A stretch of 5,934 nucleotides of DNA. Source: CAYUKK01 sp964445305. Lineage in GTDB: Bacteria; Acidobacteriota; Aminicenantia; Aminicenantales; UBA8522. The position numbers and the translations under genes were made by a program. Positions 5,201 through 5,934 of this stretch are shown one piece after another; positions within the stretch are counted from its first letter, which is position 1; the number at the start of each line of letters is the position of its first letter. Location: contig CAYUKK010000038.1 in the NCBI GenBank assembly GCA_964445305.1, forward strand, positions 1 to 5,934. Direction: 5' to 3'. The notes beneath the pieces were generated by a model. It made no database searches and had not been told where the DNA came from. It saw only the letters and a program-made list of their open reading frames with translations.

Positions 5201-5934
5201 GAGCCAGGACAAAGAGTAGAACAGCCCAGGGCTGGGTTGTTTCTCGGAAAAAATAAAGGCGGGTCAAGAAAAGAAGGAGGAGGCTCAGCGAAAGCATCGA
5301 CAAGATGGTGGAAGCCAGAACAAGGGTTTCCCGGATTACAGATCGCCAGGCGTTGAGGGATGGGGAGCTTAAATTGACCGTCGCGACAATTTCCCGGCGA
5401 CTATTCCGGATAGGGAAGAAAATGGTCAAGATTTCACTCCGGACGCGAGGCTGTCCGATGTATTCGTCCTTGTGCCGAGCGAAGATCTTTTTAAAACCGG
5501 ATACATCTTCCCGGAAATCCCAATAATCGACATGACAGTTCCTCCCCTGGGCTGGCTTCAGGAAATGATATTCCTCGAGATAGGGGGCTTTAAGAGGTGG
5601 CTGGAAGGCCAGGAGTCGGCAAAGGACGACATATTCAGACCGTCTGATTCGGCGAGCAGCCACCCAGTAGACAGAGGCCTTATTCCGGACAATCAGGGGT
5701 GAGAGTGTAGTGGTGGGCAAGAAATCAACGACATTGCCTCGCCAGACAGCGAGCTCTCCTTCTTCATCGTAGTAGGCCAAACCCTCGATTTCCGGGTTGA
5801 GGTCAGTTTTCTCAAGGAGCTCAAAAATCTTGTTTTTTTCACTGGGGAAGGCGGACCGCTCAAGCCCTTGAAGCTTGAGGGCCAGACGGTTCTCCAGAGC
5901 AGCGAATTCTTTCCTGATCGCGCTGGCCTGTTGC
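2262..5934 (-). CDS. Giant multi-sensor NtrY-like histidine kinase, N terminus beyond the window
   Basis: The frame is open from the right edge to the TGA at 2262-2264, giving 1223 visible residues (numbered from the edge). A TTG at 5778-5780 is internal: 51 in-frame residues precede it, forming a charged helical segment without a stop. Eleven membrane helices are visible, near 203-223, 235-255, 286-305, 317-337, 361-384, 396-410, 417-434, 444-461, 708-733, 751-773 and 921-941. One more must lie off the edge. Three extracytoplasmic regions result: 1-200, 462-706 and 774-917; the second has Cache/PDC-like strands (LEILNPEGEI, FAIFDSKGKMVFNP). Inside the cell come HAMP (about 941-993), HisKA with QRIAHEIKNPLTP and phospho-acceptor His1016, then HATPase_c with N box (Asn1133), G1 DSGPGM (1161-1166), F box FDPYFSTKE (1175-1183) and GTGLGLP (1185-1191). 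All catalytic motifs look intact. The His region is NtrY/NtrB-like, so an NtrC-class sigma-54 activator is the expected partner; none is visible. There is no receiver domain. Signal unknown. Confidence 0.9.
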   Translation of the reverse strand, partial: QQASAIRKEFAALENRLALKLQGLERSAFPSEKNKIFELLEKTDLNPEIEGLAYYDEEGELAVWRGNVVDFLPTTTLSPLIVRNKASVYWVAARRIRRSEYVVLCRLLAFQPPLKAPYLEEYHFLKPAQGRNCHVDYWDFREDVSGFKKIFARHKDEYIGQPRVRSEILTIFFPIRNSRREIVATVNLSSPSLNAWRSVIRETLVLASTILSMLSLSLLLLFLTRLYFFRETTQPWAVLLFVLALVGLRLILLQLSYLEKVQAMAIFSPAPAGFLSVGGLTKSPADIFLTSFFFFLLCLCVQSAIPSLDKKKAVPRSLALAWLLTVLALMGAVVLLSIYEQILFRLVFHSNLNLLRFQLDFSFVLIHLSVVFLLLSFSLLLWLIFRFQARLLSDPWPSLALVLFLILGRSFLERKGGTVILIELAALIFLFLLARRPLLSRKKEVVLAGLALAALFNSALLRVESNFRLRSLLQDFLPSTISSQENWADFLVRESIPTLEARSESILACLENEASSPLARSLWESTPVAKFNWYSTLEILNPEGEILSRFSLNIPQLFRPDVDFPISPAWSVSRLRIPSLGKEREFILGYKDWFANSRYLGRTILYLAVEPEMLPFLYSANPYFELLKVSSLPSLHQEEFGFAIFDSKGKMVFNPHRISSGIPADVLDELARPPHSLWGGFRDRNKFYEAFYFELDGRIHSFFAPRPNFFVLAVAFLKLFFFYAGLFLVFYLVKAMAAGGSVWGKLLWSFSSRVYAAFVTITVASLFLFSLFSHNFFSRLFSQRFLEKAEIHANFARNVMQDFAFLQEEERTTLIAPTDDLVLWISSAITNDVSLYSNGRLVSSSRREFYDWGLLPELIDGETYHRIWHENRPFYTQRQKIGRYSFQSLTIPYTISQSRFLISLPFPFEQEEISRATEELFEFLVFVSVFFISLVLLFARGIGRMIISPVQKLLAGTREVSLGNLDITIDHTSHDEMKSLIDGFNAMIKSLKRHQQEIADLSKKAAWTEMAQRIAHEIKNPLTPIQLSAEHLLRVYEDRRENFDQAIKESVSYITTEVENLRRIAQEFLELSRVTSLKKEPLDLKAVVEEVVSPYRKMLAEKIKFRETYVGEPFTLLGDKSKLKIAFRNIFVNAIEALAGKGMVEVRLSATPDSLILQVRDSGPGMNKEVLARIFDPYFSTKEVGTGLGLPIAKKIVEDHGGSIQVESEVEQGTSITMRLPRA

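Noticed and set aside
1..5934. CRISPR arrays, insertion sequences, tRNA or rRNA genes
   Set aside because: No regularly spaced direct repeats, transposase motifs, terminal inverted repeats or tRNA/rRNA signatures were seen on either strand.

Overview
The window looks like chromosomal DNA of a Gram-negative-type bacterium. It has sigma-54 (RpoN) machinery, shown by a consensus -24/-12 promoter, and a large NtrY-like membrane histidine kinase. It also has methylmalonyl-CoA metabolism and anaerobe-type flavodoxin chemistry. Protein style and moderate GC would fit an Acidobacteriota/Aminicenantota-type or deltaproteobacterial-type lineage, but this is a low-confidence inference. I see no mobile element, tRNA, rRNA or CRISPR array.

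Layout from left to right: (1) 1-449, the C-terminal third or so of a class V (PLP) aminotransferase, cut by the left edge. (2) 450-1083, a 634-bp intergenic region that is unusually rich in signals. It contains a 17-bp palindrome, a consensus sigma-54 promoter, a strong ribosome binding site, a 19-codon ORF for a purely hydrophobic peptide, two hairpins (one with a 13-bp perfect core), and a second near-copy of the palindrome. (3) 1084-1723, a plus-strand pair with an 11-bp overlap: methylmalonyl-CoA epimerase and a DUF2905-type two-helix membrane protein. (4) 1726-5934, minus strand, converging on that pair with a 2-bp gap: a flavodoxin-like protein and, upstream of it, a sensor kinase of at least 1223 residues that runs off the right edge.

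The kinase has a 12-helix topology (11 helices visible, one inferred beyond the edge) with three separate extracytoplasmic sensor regions, followed by HAMP, HisKA and HATPase_c. The core around the phospho-acceptor His is of the NtrY/NtrB type, whose usual partners are NtrC-class activators of sigma-54 promoters. No response regulator is visible, so a link between this kinase and the sigma-54 promoter in the same window is a hypothesis only.

The most interesting part is 450-1083: an apparently unannotated sigma-54-driven unit encoding a tiny membrane peptide followed by a foldable RNA tail, bracketed by two copies of an operator-like palindrome. The rest is fairly ordinary metabolic and signalling gene content.
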